A DNA stretch of 64,000 nt, from the NCBI GenBank assembly GCA_016124935.1, contig WGMS01000005.1:1-64000 (forward strand). The letters are read 5' to 3'. Position numbers and translations under genes: made by a program. The DNA comes from a bacterium (lineage in GTDB: Bacteria > Cyanobacteriota > Vampirovibrionia > Obscuribacterales > Obscuribacteraceae). Each line of letters begins with the position of its first letter. Position 1 is the stretch's first letter. The notes beneath the pieces are model-generated. The model worked only from the letters and a program-made list of their open reading frames with translations, was not told the origin of the DNA and ran no database searches. Below are positions 27,289-35,649 of the stretch, piece by piece.

Positions 27289-28980
27289 ATGTTTCAACAG
27301 CACGGCAGATCCCAACAACCCCAGCAACAGCGAAGCGTAAGACTACCCAAGCAATCGGCCATGCCGAGCTTTGGTGATGTTCAATTCCTGATGCAAGAAG
27401 CACAAAAAATGTCCGGTCGGGTCGTAGAACTTCCGTTCTCGACCGTGGACAGAAAGTCGGACTTCGTTTTATCAGTTCGATTCGAATCGAGAGACGTGGA
27501 CCCGGAACAGATTCAAGATCCGGAATGGACTCTTACTCAGTTTACCGGTGGTCCACCTAAAATATTATGGAAGCATCCCTCGCGCGATCTCTCATTGATC
27601 TGCAACCTGGTTGCAGGAGCCGCAGGTGGTGACCAGCTTCCGGATGTTATGGACCAGAGTTCTTCCATCTACGGCAGCGCGGGAGATCCGCTCGGCGGGT
27701 CGACCGGCGCGTATAACCCGGTGGCCACCGCCACCGGTATAACTCCCACCTCAGCAGGAGGCTTAGGCAGCGCCGAAGCAAACATCATTTTCGAGCCGCC
27801 CCGCCCCGGCGCCAAAGCTACCCTGGAAGGCGACCTGAACAAACTACAGGTGCCGAACCTGCTGCAGTCTATCAGTCTGGCAAAAATGACCGGCCGGCTC
27901 GACGTGAAGACAAAATCAGAAAACTGCGAGGTCTTTTTCCAGGAAGGTATTCCCCTGCATTGCAAAATCAAGGAAGGCAGCGGAGACTCAGCCCTTATCG
28001 AGCTCATCACCTGGACCAACGGTGAATTTCGTTTCTGGCCCGACGAAAAGACCCAGGATCGTACCATCAACAAGAGACTGGACTCGGTGCTGATGGAAGG
28101 GGTGGCTCTTCTAGACCAATCAAAATATCTGGATTCAGCCGGACTGAAACCGGAATCTTGTCTGGTCAAGAAAAATGCCATGATCTCCGAAGAAGAGTTT
28201 GCCGCCCGGGTAGAAAAAGGAGCACCGATTCCCCTGGAGCCTCAATTAGATTTCTTCGAGCTGGTGGATAACAGAAACACCCTCTTCGATCTACTCAGAA
28301 AGCGGCCGATGCCCAAAACCGACTGGGTGCCGATTCTCTTCAATCTAGTCAGCTGCGGGCTGGTTCAGATAACCGACCAGGCTCCTACCCAGGATAGATT
28401 GGCTCGCCTCAAAGCGCTGGGCATCAACGATAACGAGTTCCAGGCAGTGGTCAAATCTCTGACACGTTCTGAAACCGGGATCAACAGCTATAACGCTTTT
28501 CTCTATTTTCTCGACCAGGAATACCTGAGATACGAGTATTTCAACCAGCCCTTCTCCCTGGTGATATTCAGCCTCGGTCACAAAAAAGACGAAGAAGGCG
28601 TCCGGGTCGAAGCCCTGCAGATGCTTGCCGTCAGACGAGCCATGCAGCGCATCAGCCTGGTCAAAAGACAGGTGGATGTACTCGGTCACTACAAGACTTT
28701 CGACTATGCCCTCTTGCTGCCCAACACAAACTCCGCCGCCGCAGGAGCCCTGGCGAATAGAATCGCCGATGTCCTCAGAGAAGCGCCCCTGTCATCGGAC
28801 ATGGACGCCCGTTCTCTGGCCATGGCATTTGGAGTCGCTACGGTACCGGAAGATTGTGTCGATATGGACAAGCTGATTGTAGCCTGCGTAAAGGCCAGGG
28901 ATCGCGCCAAAGAGACCCAGAGACGGGTCGTGCTGGCTCGGGACATCATGGGTGGAGCCCAGACCAACTCTCAGGTATGA
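27289..28980 (+). CDS. DUF4388-like protein with a degenerate GGDEF-fold domain
   Basis: 563 residues. A polar N-terminus rich in Gln leads to a DUF4388/PATAN-like domain (about 180-275: LEGDLNKLQVPNLLQSISLA, then a segment reading VFFQEGIPLHCKIKEGSGDS), a fold common in gliding and signalling proteins. The C-terminal 150 residues have the shape of a GGDEF domain, ending YALLLPNTNSAAAGALA, but the signature itself reads KTFDY, so diguanylate cyclase activity is not expected. It could be a c-di-GMP receptor or a scaffold. The related degenerate GGDEF protein at 34835-35560 is the closest match in the window. Confidence 0.75.
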   Translation: MFQQHGRSQQPQQQRSVRLPKQSAMPSFGDVQFLMQEAQKMSGRVVELPFSTVDRKSDFVLSVRFESRDVDPEQIQDPEWTLTQFTGGPPKILWKHPSRDLSLICNLVAGAAGGDQLPDVMDQSSSIYGSAGDPLGGSTGAYNPVATATGITPTSAGGLGSAEANIIFEPPRPGAKATLEGDLNKLQVPNLLQSISLAKMTGRLDVKTKSENCEVFFQEGIPLHCKIKEGSGDSALIELITWTNGEFRFWPDEKTQDRTINKRLDSVLMEGVALLDQSKYLDSAGLKPESCLVKKNAMISEEEFAARVEKGAPIPLEPQLDFFELVDNRNTLFDLLRKRPMPKTDWVPILFNLVSCGLVQITDQAPTQDRLARLKALGINDNEFQAVVKSLTRSETGINSYNAFLYFLDQEYLRYEYFNQPFSLVIFSLGHKKDEEGVRVEALQMLAVRRAMQRISLVKRQVDVLGHYKTFDYALLLPNTNSAAAGALANRIADVLREAPLSSDMDARSLAMAFGVATVPEDCVDMDKLIVACVKARDRAKETQRRVVLARDIMGGAQTNSQV

Positions 28981-28999
28981 AGACCGAGATTAATTCGGC

Positions 29000-29027
29000 T
29001 TGACAACGCTTTCTTATGATCTACTAT
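29000..29027 (+). promoter_or_regulatory. Sigma-70-type promoter before the unknown/macro-domain gene pair
   Basis: A perfect TTGACA (29000-29005) is followed after 16 bp by TACTAT (29022-29027). Transcription would begin near 29034, about 40 bp ahead of the ATG at 29076, a normal leader length. Confidence 0.55.
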
Positions 29028-29075
29028 TAAAGGTGCTGCGCAAAGCATTTACTAAAGAACAGGCACACCCCGACC

Positions 29076-30191
29076 ATGGCCTTCAATCCAGCGGAATCCA
29101 ATCATTCTGATACCTATTCAGCAACAGGTGGTCGTTTCGAGCAGCCTAATTTCCGTCGGGATGCAGGCAGAGGAAAGTCGAGCGGCATTGGTCCCCCGCC
29201 TTCTTCTAAGTGGGAGGAAGATGCCAGATCGAAATCAGCATCGGACATGAGCGCCCCGCCTCTGGCAATTCCGAATCTCCAGCACGAATACCTGTTGAGC
29301 CAGAACCTGTTCAATACAGGATATTCCGAATTGAGACCGCAACCTGTCGAAGAGCAGAAAGCGCAGACGGCGGTAGCTACCATGCCCACGTTCGCGGCAG
29401 ACGGTGTTGCCGGAGCGATTAAAAGAGCAGCCCAGCAAGAGTTCTCCAGCGTACCGGAAATTTCGCTGACCCGGGAGGATAATCGGCAAGCGCCTCGCTC
29501 CAGAGACATCTACAGCAACGAAGCAGGAAGTGCCGCCCCCATCGCCCAGCTCCTCAAAATGCGCACGCCGGCTGATTCCTCGGCAATGACAGGCAATCGC
29601 GAGATGGCTGTTCCAAAAGAGTTCTACCACGCCAGAGAGACCGCTGCCAACGAAGCAGCCCGCATCAATAATATCGGCATAGGTATTAGCGACGGGCTTC
29701 CGCAATACCGCGAACAGAAACTGGGACGCCTGCCGGAGCTTGCCCGCCTCGAAAAAACCGAATCCGGATTAGCCAACCTGAACGGCAGTCCCGAAGGTTA
29801 TCTCTTCGCCACCAAGCTGGACATGACAAAAAAATTCAAAGGGCCCGACACTAAATACACCCGAGTGGTCGATGCCAAAGGCACCACAGAAATCCAAACG
29901 GCAGGCGACTTCTCAACTCTGCATACTTCCTACGGCGAAGACGGTGCCTGCAACACCTCTCATTTCGACAGCTACAGAAGACCACTTACCAGAGTATCGG
30001 AAAGGTATAACGAAGGCAACGTAGAATACAACATGGTCCAGTATCTCTACAGCGATGGCGCCAGCGGCAAAATCAGCCCCTTCCCGAAAGAGACCCGCGA
30101 AATCAACTATGCCGACGGCAAAGCGGTTGTCGACCATTATGACCATACCGGTATGAAAGCTAAGCTCATCTCTTCAGAAACCTGGTCCTGA
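29076..30191 (+). CDS. Hypothetical protein of unknown function, partner of the macro-domain gene
   Basis: 371 residues, hydrophilic with no signal peptide or membrane segment. The first 260 residues are Ala/Pro/Ser-rich and probably disordered; the last 110 look folded and beta-rich, with TKYTRVVDAKGTTEIQTAGD and tyrosine-rich strands. It has its own promoter-like sequence and ends only 4 bp before the macro-domain gene, so the two are translated from one message. No family is recognised; a link with ADP-ribose biology would be guilt by association. Confidence 0.75.
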   Translation: MAFNPAESNHSDTYSATGGRFEQPNFRRDAGRGKSSGIGPPPSSKWEEDARSKSASDMSAPPLAIPNLQHEYLLSQNLFNTGYSELRPQPVEEQKAQTAVATMPTFAADGVAGAIKRAAQQEFSSVPEISLTREDNRQAPRSRDIYSNEAGSAAPIAQLLKMRTPADSSAMTGNREMAVPKEFYHARETAANEAARINNIGIGISDGLPQYREQKLGRLPELARLEKTESGLANLNGSPEGYLFATKLDMTKKFKGPDTKYTRVVDAKGTTEIQTAGDFSTLHTSYGEDGACNTSHFDSYRRPLTRVSERYNEGNVEYNMVQYLYSDGASGKISPFPKETREINYADGKAVVDHYDHTGMKAKLISSETWS

Positions 30192-30195
30192 CTGA

Positions 30196-30711
30196 ATGAC
30201 CATCAGTCTCGTTCGTGGTGATATAACCCGAGAAGAGACCGACGCCATAGTCAATGCTGCCAATTCCTCCCTGATGGGTGGAGGCGGAGTGGACGGCGCC
30301 ATCCACAGAGCAGGCGGCCCCGCCATAAAAGAAGAATGCAAAAAGATTGTCGCCCTTGAAGGCAGGCTGCCCCCGGGCAAAGCTGTAATCACCGGCGGTG
30401 GCAACCTGAAAGCCCGCTTCGTTATCCACACGGTAGGACCGATCTGGCGCGGCGGCAGCGGCAACGAAGATGCGGTTCTAGCCAGCGCCTATCGCTCCAG
30501 CCTGGAGCTCGCCGAACAATACGAGATAGGAAGCATCTCCTTTCCTTCGATAAGCACCGGCGCCTATGGCTTTCCCGTTGATAGAGCAGCCGCAATAGCG
30601 ATTGCGACAGTGAAAGAGTTCTGTCGAGACCACCACCAGCCAGACCGCATAAAATTCGTCCTCTTCGACGAATTTACTCTCCTGTCTTATAAAGAGGCCT
30701 TGAATAAGTAG
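30196..30711 (+). CDS. Macro-domain protein (ADP-ribose/O-acetyl-ADP-ribose hydrolase type)
   Basis: 171 residues, the size of single-domain MacroD/YmdB proteins. Diagnostic motifs are RGDITREETDAIVNAANSSL, GGGGVDGAIHRAGG and, later, SFPSISTGAYGFPV. In YmdB-type enzymes these bind ADP-ribose and position the catalytic Asn and Asp, and the family removes ADP-ribose from proteins or hydrolyses O-acetyl-ADP-ribose. It lies 4 bp after a protein of unknown function. A 111-bp gap leads to the MshEN-like gene. Confidence 0.95.
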   Translation: MTISLVRGDITREETDAIVNAANSSLMGGGGVDGAIHRAGGPAIKEECKKIVALEGRLPPGKAVITGGGNLKARFVIHTVGPIWRGGSGNEDAVLASAYRSSLELAEQYEIGSISFPSISTGAYGFPVDRAAAIAIATVKEFCRDHHQPDRIKFVLFDEFTLLSYKEALNK

Positions 30712-30822
30712 ATAATCTATAAATTTGTCGGGCAAGAAGCCAGGTGCGCGCATTTGCCGGTGAATCTGGGCAAGATGATATAGTAGCGGAAGCGATTTCA
30801 TTTAGCAATCCGGTTTATTCTG

Positions 30823-33501
30823 GTGTCATCTATTTTTCGCAGATATTCTAATAGTGCCCGGCTTGGCGATCTACTTGTGCAGGCCGGTGTGTTGTCGCCG
30901 CCCCAGCTCCAGGAAGCCGTTAAACATTCCCGTTCTAAGAAGCTTCAGATAGGCCAGGTCCTGGTCATGTCCGGTCATCTGACTCCTAAAGATTTGCAGG
31001 TAGCCCTGGAAGCGCAGTCCATGCTGCGTGATCACACCATAGATATTAATATCGCCGTACAGTGCATAAAAGTAGCCAGGAAAATCGGCGCTTCCTTTGC
31101 CGATGTCCTGGAAGACTATGACGCCTCCGCAGCCAAGCGAGCCCGCACCGGCAAGCTCGGCGAATTACTGGTAGACGCTTCGATAATCAGCCAGGATCAA
31201 CTCTCTCAAGCTATGGAACAGGGCTTGAATACCGGTATGCCGCTTGGCCGGATGCTGGTCCTCAACGAAGCAATACAAGCCGAATTTTTAGAGAAGGCTC
31301 TCGACATTCAGGTCCGCCTCCGGGACGAGATGATGACCAGAGAAGAGGCAATCAAGTCCCTTCAAGAGCTGGCCGGAGTAGAAGCCACCACCGGTAAAGA
31401 AGAAGAGAAAAAACCCGAGAAGAAGAAACAAATAGTAAGACTGGGCGAATTGCTGGTCATGGCAGGCATTCTATCGGAAAACGATGTGATGGACGCCCTG
31501 GAATGGGGTCTGGCCAACCAGCAACCAATCGGTACGGTGCTGGTATCCCAGCAGCTTATTTCCCAGGAACTGCTCGATGCGGCGCTCTTCTTCCAGACCT
31601 GCGTAAAAAGCGATGAATTAGATCCGCTCAAAGCCTGCGAATGTCTCTCCGAAGTATTCTCCACCGGCGTCTCCCCGGAAGAAGCGCTGAAAGAAGTCAC
31701 CGATAGTGCCACCGTCGAAGCGCCGGATAAGCCCCCTATCGATTACCGCACCCTGGTCAAAATGGCCCGGGTGGTCACCGACGAAGACATCGACAAGGCT
31801 TTCGACATTACTGCCCACGACGCCGCCCTCATAGGAAAAGTCCTGGTTCTGACCGGCTTCATGGATGTTCCTACCCTGCAAGCCAGCCTGCGTTGCTACC
31901 AGATGGTATCAAAAGGCTGGCTCAGCCCGGACGATGCCATAGCAGCCCTAGACTATTGTTTGCACCAGAGCCAGAGCGCTTCCCCCAGTTTCGAACAAGC
32001 TCTTCGAGACCTCAAATGGAGCCCGGAAAGCGGCTTAAAAATGCGCGGCGAAAAGAACCTGATGAAACAGACCCGCGAAAATATGGCTGCCCTCTCCGCC
32101 GGAAAGTTGACCGAGAAAGCTCCGGAACCGTTACTGGAAGCGGCGCCGGAGCCTGAGCCCGAGCCAATTGCGGCTGCCCAAGAGATTGTCGAAGAGGAAG
32201 AAGAGTCGGTCGTTCCGAAAAGCCTGCTTGCTGCCCTGGCGGTCAAATCGGCTAAGGAAGAAACAGTTACGCAGCCGGAGCCGGAGCCTGAACCGGAGCC
32301 AGAACCAATTCCGGTTGCCCGAGAAGTTGTAGAAGAGGAAGAAGAGTCGGTCGTTCCGAAGAGCCTGCTTGCCGCCCTGGCGGTCAAATCGGCAGAGGAA
32401 GAAACAGTTTCGAAGCCGGAGCCGGAGCCGCTAAAAGTCGAAGTTCCGGCCACCCCTCCCACCCTGGACACCCTGCTAGGGCCTCTGCGCAACGGCGAAG
32501 AACCTCACGAAGAGGTAGAAGAACCAGCAGCAGAAGCAGAAATACCACAAGAACAATTAGAAGAAGAAAAAATCCCGGTTGCCGCAGTCGCCCGGGAAGA
32601 AGAGACTGGCGGAGGACTCGGTGCCCTGCTCCAGGGACTCGGAGGAAGCTCCGAGGAGAGCTCCCGAGCCGATGCGCCACCTAAAAAAATGGGCAGCTTA
32701 CTAGGAAACTTGATTCAGAAAAGTGCCGAGCCCGAAGATTCAAAACCATTATCTATACAGGAACCGGTAAAAGCAGAAGCAGACGCAGACCCTCTAAAAG
32801 GTCTCTCGGCAGAAGAGCTGCTCGCTCAAATTGAGCAGGGAGCGCAACAACAGCACGACAGCGCCAAAGGCATAAAGAGAAAAGGCCGCCATGCCGATAC
32901 GATAATGCCCGAAGCCGCAAAAGCCAGACAGCTAGCCGCCCTCATAGCAAAAGAGCCCAGCGCCGCCAACAAATTTGCCGGAGCAGGCGCGGGAGACCAG
33001 GACGAAGATGCTCTGGGAGAAGCCTTTGAAAGACTGGCAGAAAGACATTTCGAGCAGGGCAACTACAAAGAAGCCCAGGTCATTTACGAGCGCATACTTG
33101 TTCACAAGCTCAACGACTTAGGTCCGGAAAGCCCGGATCTGATAGAAGACTATAACAATCTGGCCATGACTCTTTGTATCCAGAAGTTTTTCGATAAAGC
33201 CGAGCCTTTCATGAAAAAAGCGGTGACGCTGTATGAAAAGAGAGAGCAAAAGGATCCCCTCGTTTTTGCTGACTATCTGCACTCCCTGGGCACTATTCAC
33301 TATCGTCTCGATAAACTGGAAGAAGCCGAAGACGAATTCTCGCGGGTGCTCGAAATTAGAAAGGCGATGCTCGACCGAGATCATGAAGATATAGGTCGCA
33401 CTCTGACCGATTATGCCAGAGTGGTGAAGAAACTCGGTCAGAATGAAAACGCCGAAGCGATCTATAAAAAAGCAAAAGAGATTTTGAAACGCAATAGCTG
33501 A
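30823..33501 (+). CDS. Protein with four MshEN-like repeats, an acidic linker and C-terminal TPRs
   Basis: 892 residues starting at a GTG. Four repeats of about 55 residues (near 12-70, 109-168, 205-262 and 308-362) share the pattern RLGDLLVQAGVLSPPQL... LQIGQVLV... ALEAQ. This resembles the MshEN/GspE-N domain, which in several type II secretion and type IV pilus ATPases binds c-di-GMP; no ATPase domain is present here. A long Glu/Pro-rich linker (about 430-690) contains a 47-residue duplication. TPRs occupy about 725-892 (ALGEAFERLAERHFEQGNYK onward). A role as a c-di-GMP-responsive scaffold is an inference. Confidence 0.8.
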   Translation: MSSIFRRYSNSARLGDLLVQAGVLSPPQLQEAVKHSRSKKLQIGQVLVMSGHLTPKDLQVALEAQSMLRDHTIDINIAVQCIKVARKIGASFADVLEDYDASAAKRARTGKLGELLVDASIISQDQLSQAMEQGLNTGMPLGRMLVLNEAIQAEFLEKALDIQVRLRDEMMTREEAIKSLQELAGVEATTGKEEEKKPEKKKQIVRLGELLVMAGILSENDVMDALEWGLANQQPIGTVLVSQQLISQELLDAALFFQTCVKSDELDPLKACECLSEVFSTGVSPEEALKEVTDSATVEAPDKPPIDYRTLVKMARVVTDEDIDKAFDITAHDAALIGKVLVLTGFMDVPTLQASLRCYQMVSKGWLSPDDAIAALDYCLHQSQSASPSFEQALRDLKWSPESGLKMRGEKNLMKQTRENMAALSAGKLTEKAPEPLLEAAPEPEPEPIAAAQEIVEEEEESVVPKSLLAALAVKSAKEETVTQPEPEPEPEPEPIPVAREVVEEEEESVVPKSLLAALAVKSAEEETVSKPEPEPLKVEVPATPPTLDTLLGPLRNGEEPHEEVEEPAAEAEIPQEQLEEEKIPVAAVAREEETGGGLGALLQGLGGSSEESSRADAPPKKMGSLLGNLIQKSAEPEDSKPLSIQEPVKAEADADPLKGLSAEELLAQIEQGAQQQHDSAKGIKRKGRHADTIMPEAAKARQLAALIAKEPSAANKFAGAGAGDQDEDALGEAFERLAERHFEQGNYKEAQVIYERILVHKLNDLGPESPDLIEDYNNLAMTLCIQKFFDKAEPFMKKAVTLYEKREQKDPLVFADYLHSLGTIHYRLDKLEEAEDEFSRVLEIRKAMLDRDHEDIGRTLTDYARVVKKLGQNENAEAIYKKAKEILKRNS
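32182..32430 (+). repeat. 141-bp tandem duplication inside the MshEN-like gene
   Basis: Two near-identical copies begin at 32182 and 32323, the second slightly shorter. Each encodes EEEEESVVPKSLLAALAVKS followed by Glu/Pro dipeptides (47-residue period). The changes between copies are few and mostly synonymous, pointing to a relatively recent duplication in a disordered linker. Confidence 0.9.
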
Positions 33502-33754
33502 CGAGAATCATCTAACAGATGACCTTGCGATCACCTGTGACTTCTCAAACTGTTTTGCCTATTCTGCTGAAATATTCAAAACCACCTGCAAATCCTTCTA
33601 ACTTTCATTGCCAAGTCACATCCTCGATTCAGTCCATAGAATGAGGTTTTTCGCTAAGTCAAAACTCTATCATCCGAGATACATCTCGCTGTTTCATTCA
33701 GAACCAGGCTTTTTCCCATATGAAAGACTGCGTGTTCAGCAGTATCGTTTAGGG

Positions 33755-34384
33755 ATGTTGAAACTAACATCAATATTGCGATTTAAAAGCAGGTTCTTTT
33801 TACTAGCACTGATAGCCGTTTTCCTGTTTGCAGGAGCAGGCTTGGTCTGGCAATGGATTGCCCAAGCTAAGACTTCTGCCCTGGCGGACAAGCTCTACTC
33901 ACCGCCTTCTCCGGTGACCGTTTACGGAGCGAAGTCTGGAACTATCGGCTATACCCCAATTGAAACGGCACTGATGAACATCGAAGCTATCGGATGTGAT
34001 GGGACATGCGTAATTTGTGAGAGTCCTGCCGACAAGGATTGTATTCACTGCGGATTGCAACATAATACGGCCGGATTGTTTTGCTTTTATAACGGTTTTT
34101 ATGACCGGGCGGCCCTGCATTTTGAAAGAGCTTTGAAAATCGAGAAGTGGTATCAAGATTCGGGTAAACCGGATAGGACAACCTTAAATAAAACCACCTG
34201 GATCAATCCGGAGTTTCGCCAGGGTGAGCACTTTATGGAGCTGAACAATCGTCCCATCGACTATCTTCCATATTCGCATTCAGCTAGATTGTCAGGCTAC
34301 AAGAACAACTTGGCGCTGGCTAGAGAAGCAGGCAAACACCAAACTAAGTTTTTCAGACCCACCTACAGAGAATGGTTCAGGTAA
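33755..34384 (+). CDS. Hypothetical single-pass membrane protein with a cysteine cluster and TPR-like tail
   Basis: About 210 residues from the ATG at 33755; the frame is open back to a TTG at 33608, and no candidate start has a convincing Shine-Dalgarno. An N-terminal membrane helix (FFLLALIAVFLFAGAGLVWQ) is followed by a cysteine-rich segment, CDGTCVICESPADKDCIHCG, in the pattern C-x3-C-x2-C-x7-C-x2-C, and then a helical pair resembling one TPR (FCFYNGFYDRAALHFERAL). The cluster could bind zinc or form disulfides. No family is recognised. Confidence 0.6.
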   Translation: MLKLTSILRFKSRFFLLALIAVFLFAGAGLVWQWIAQAKTSALADKLYSPPSPVTVYGAKSGTIGYTPIETALMNIEAIGCDGTCVICESPADKDCIHCGLQHNTAGLFCFYNGFYDRAALHFERALKIEKWYQDSGKPDRTTLNKTTWINPEFRQGEHFMELNNRPIDYLPYSHSARLSGYKNNLALAREAGKHQTKFFRPTYREWFR

Positions 34385-34403
34385 TTGAGTTTGTTCGGAG
34401 CAA

Positions 34404-34559
34404 ATGTCCCCAGACTTCCCATCTATAGTCTCTTCCATCCGCATCTTCCAAGAAGACCTGGCTGATCTAGCCGGCCCAAAAGCGGTAGAAGAGTTTCAAG
34501 AAGAGCTGGAGCGAGAGACCCGGGAAATCTATCTTCAACTCAACGAAATAAAACGCTGA
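34404..34559 (+). CDS. Small protein of 51 residues, unknown function
   Basis: ATG with GGAG three bases upstream, directly after the cysteine-cluster membrane protein gene (19-bp gap), so probably in the same message. The product MSPDFPSIVSSIRIFQEDLA... is acidic and helical, with the segment VEEFQEELERETREIYLQLN. Its last 20 bp overlap the end of the convergent small membrane protein gene. It is too short to classify. Confidence 0.5.
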   Translation: MSPDFPSIVSSIRIFQEDLADLAGPKAVEEFQEELERETREIYLQLNEIKR

Positions 34560-34788
34560 CACTCTTCTTTATCTCTTTCAGAAAAGATGGGTTCTTATAT
34601 AGATAAAAACCGGAGCCGAAAGATGAGAGCAAGACGACAAAAGAGAGCCCGATTTTAACCAGGGTACCGACCACAAAGCGGGTGAATTTGTAGAAGAGAA
34701 AAGCGACAAAACTGCCCACCACAAAAATAGCCACCGGCACACCGATGAGAAGTGAGAGCAAATCCGGAGATAGAGCCATGGTTTCCAT
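34540..34788 (-). CDS. Small membrane protein with two helices
   Basis: 82 residues. Two hydrophobic helices (about 8-32 and 40-63) are joined by a short basic loop (FYKFTRFV) and followed by a basic tail, LYKNPSFLKEIKKSVSVLFR. No family is recognised. It lies 46 bp after the degenerate GGDEF gene on the same strand. Confidence 0.6.
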   Translation of the reverse strand: METMALSPDLLSLLIGVPVAIFVVGSFVAFLFYKFTRFVVGTLVKIGLSFVVLLSSFGSGFYLYKNPSFLKEIKKSVSVLFR

Positions 34789-34834
34789 AGCTAAAATGTA
34801 CCGGTTTTAGCCGGCTGCATCAAGCTTGGCTGAC

Positions 34835-35560
34835 TCAGCAAGAACCCAGGGAGTTGCCTCCGGCTTCGATGACCATGTCCGCTGCAAGATCAGCCTTAGC
34901 CAGCAGCTCTCTCCATTCTTTGCCGTGATGGGGAACCGAAACGATGCCGAAGCTGCCTTCCAGCAAGAACTTGTATTGATGGTACTGCACAGGCACAGTG
35001 GCAAAATGTTGCCGCATCTCCTCAAATCGCTTCACCGCTTTATCCGGTGGGTGCTCCGGTAGAACGATCAGAAATCGATAGCTCTCGTAACGAGCGACGA
35101 TGTCGATATCGAGGTCGACAAAACCGGCAAAAGTCTCTCCCAGATAGCGAATCGACTGCTCCTGGGCAAGCACGCCATACTTACTGTAGACCAGCGGCAA
35201 TTCGTGAAAGCCGACAATGGCTATGGTCAGAGGTCGATTAAATTTGAGAGCCCGCTTCGTCTCTTTCTCTAATTGTCTGGCCGCATAGCGAAAGTTGAAA
35301 ACCGAAGGTGCCTGATCGTCGAATTGTACTGAACGCTCGAAGTCCTGACGCTGCTCGTCCGAACGCGAGGCGGTGCTGGGCATGGAATAGAGAGTACTAT
35401 GGGCCAGGGCACCGCGGGCGGCTTGATGATGCTCCATCACCATGGCGTTTATATCGGGATGATTCTGTTGCACAGCCGAGTTTCTCACACCGGTCAGATT
35501 TCGATGGAACTGATTGTCGAAAACGACCTGAGATTCATCATCTCGCTTTTTCTTGTTCAT
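34835..35560 (-). CDS. Degenerate GGDEF-fold protein
   Basis: 241 residues. The C-terminal two thirds follow the GGDEF domain layout: LEKETKRALKFNRPLTIAIV at the start, then RYESYRFLIVLPEHPPDKAV where the GGDEF loop should be (ESYRF), and a final helix AKADLAADMVIEAGG. The catalytic and metal-binding residues are lost, so it is probably a regulator rather than a cyclase. The N-terminal 70 residues are polar. It resembles the C-terminus of the DUF4388-like protein at 27289-28980. ATG at 35560. Confidence 0.72.
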   Translation of the reverse strand: MNKKKRDDESQVVFDNQFHRNLTGVRNSAVQQNHPDINAMVMEHHQAARGALAHSTLYSMPSTASRSDEQRQDFERSVQFDDQAPSVFNFRYAARQLEKETKRALKFNRPLTIAIVGFHELPLVYSKYGVLAQEQSIRYLGETFAGFVDLDIDIVARYESYRFLIVLPEHPPDKAVKRFEEMRQHFATVPVQYHQYKFLLEGSFGIVSVPHHGKEWRELLAKADLAADMVIEAGGNSLGSC

Positions 35561-35649
35561 AGAGCTTGATTTCTGTCTTCATCAAAGGCGGCTGTCGGCC
35601 TTTTAAATATTTACCCCCACAAAACAGATTTTCCTCGGCTGCCTGAAAT

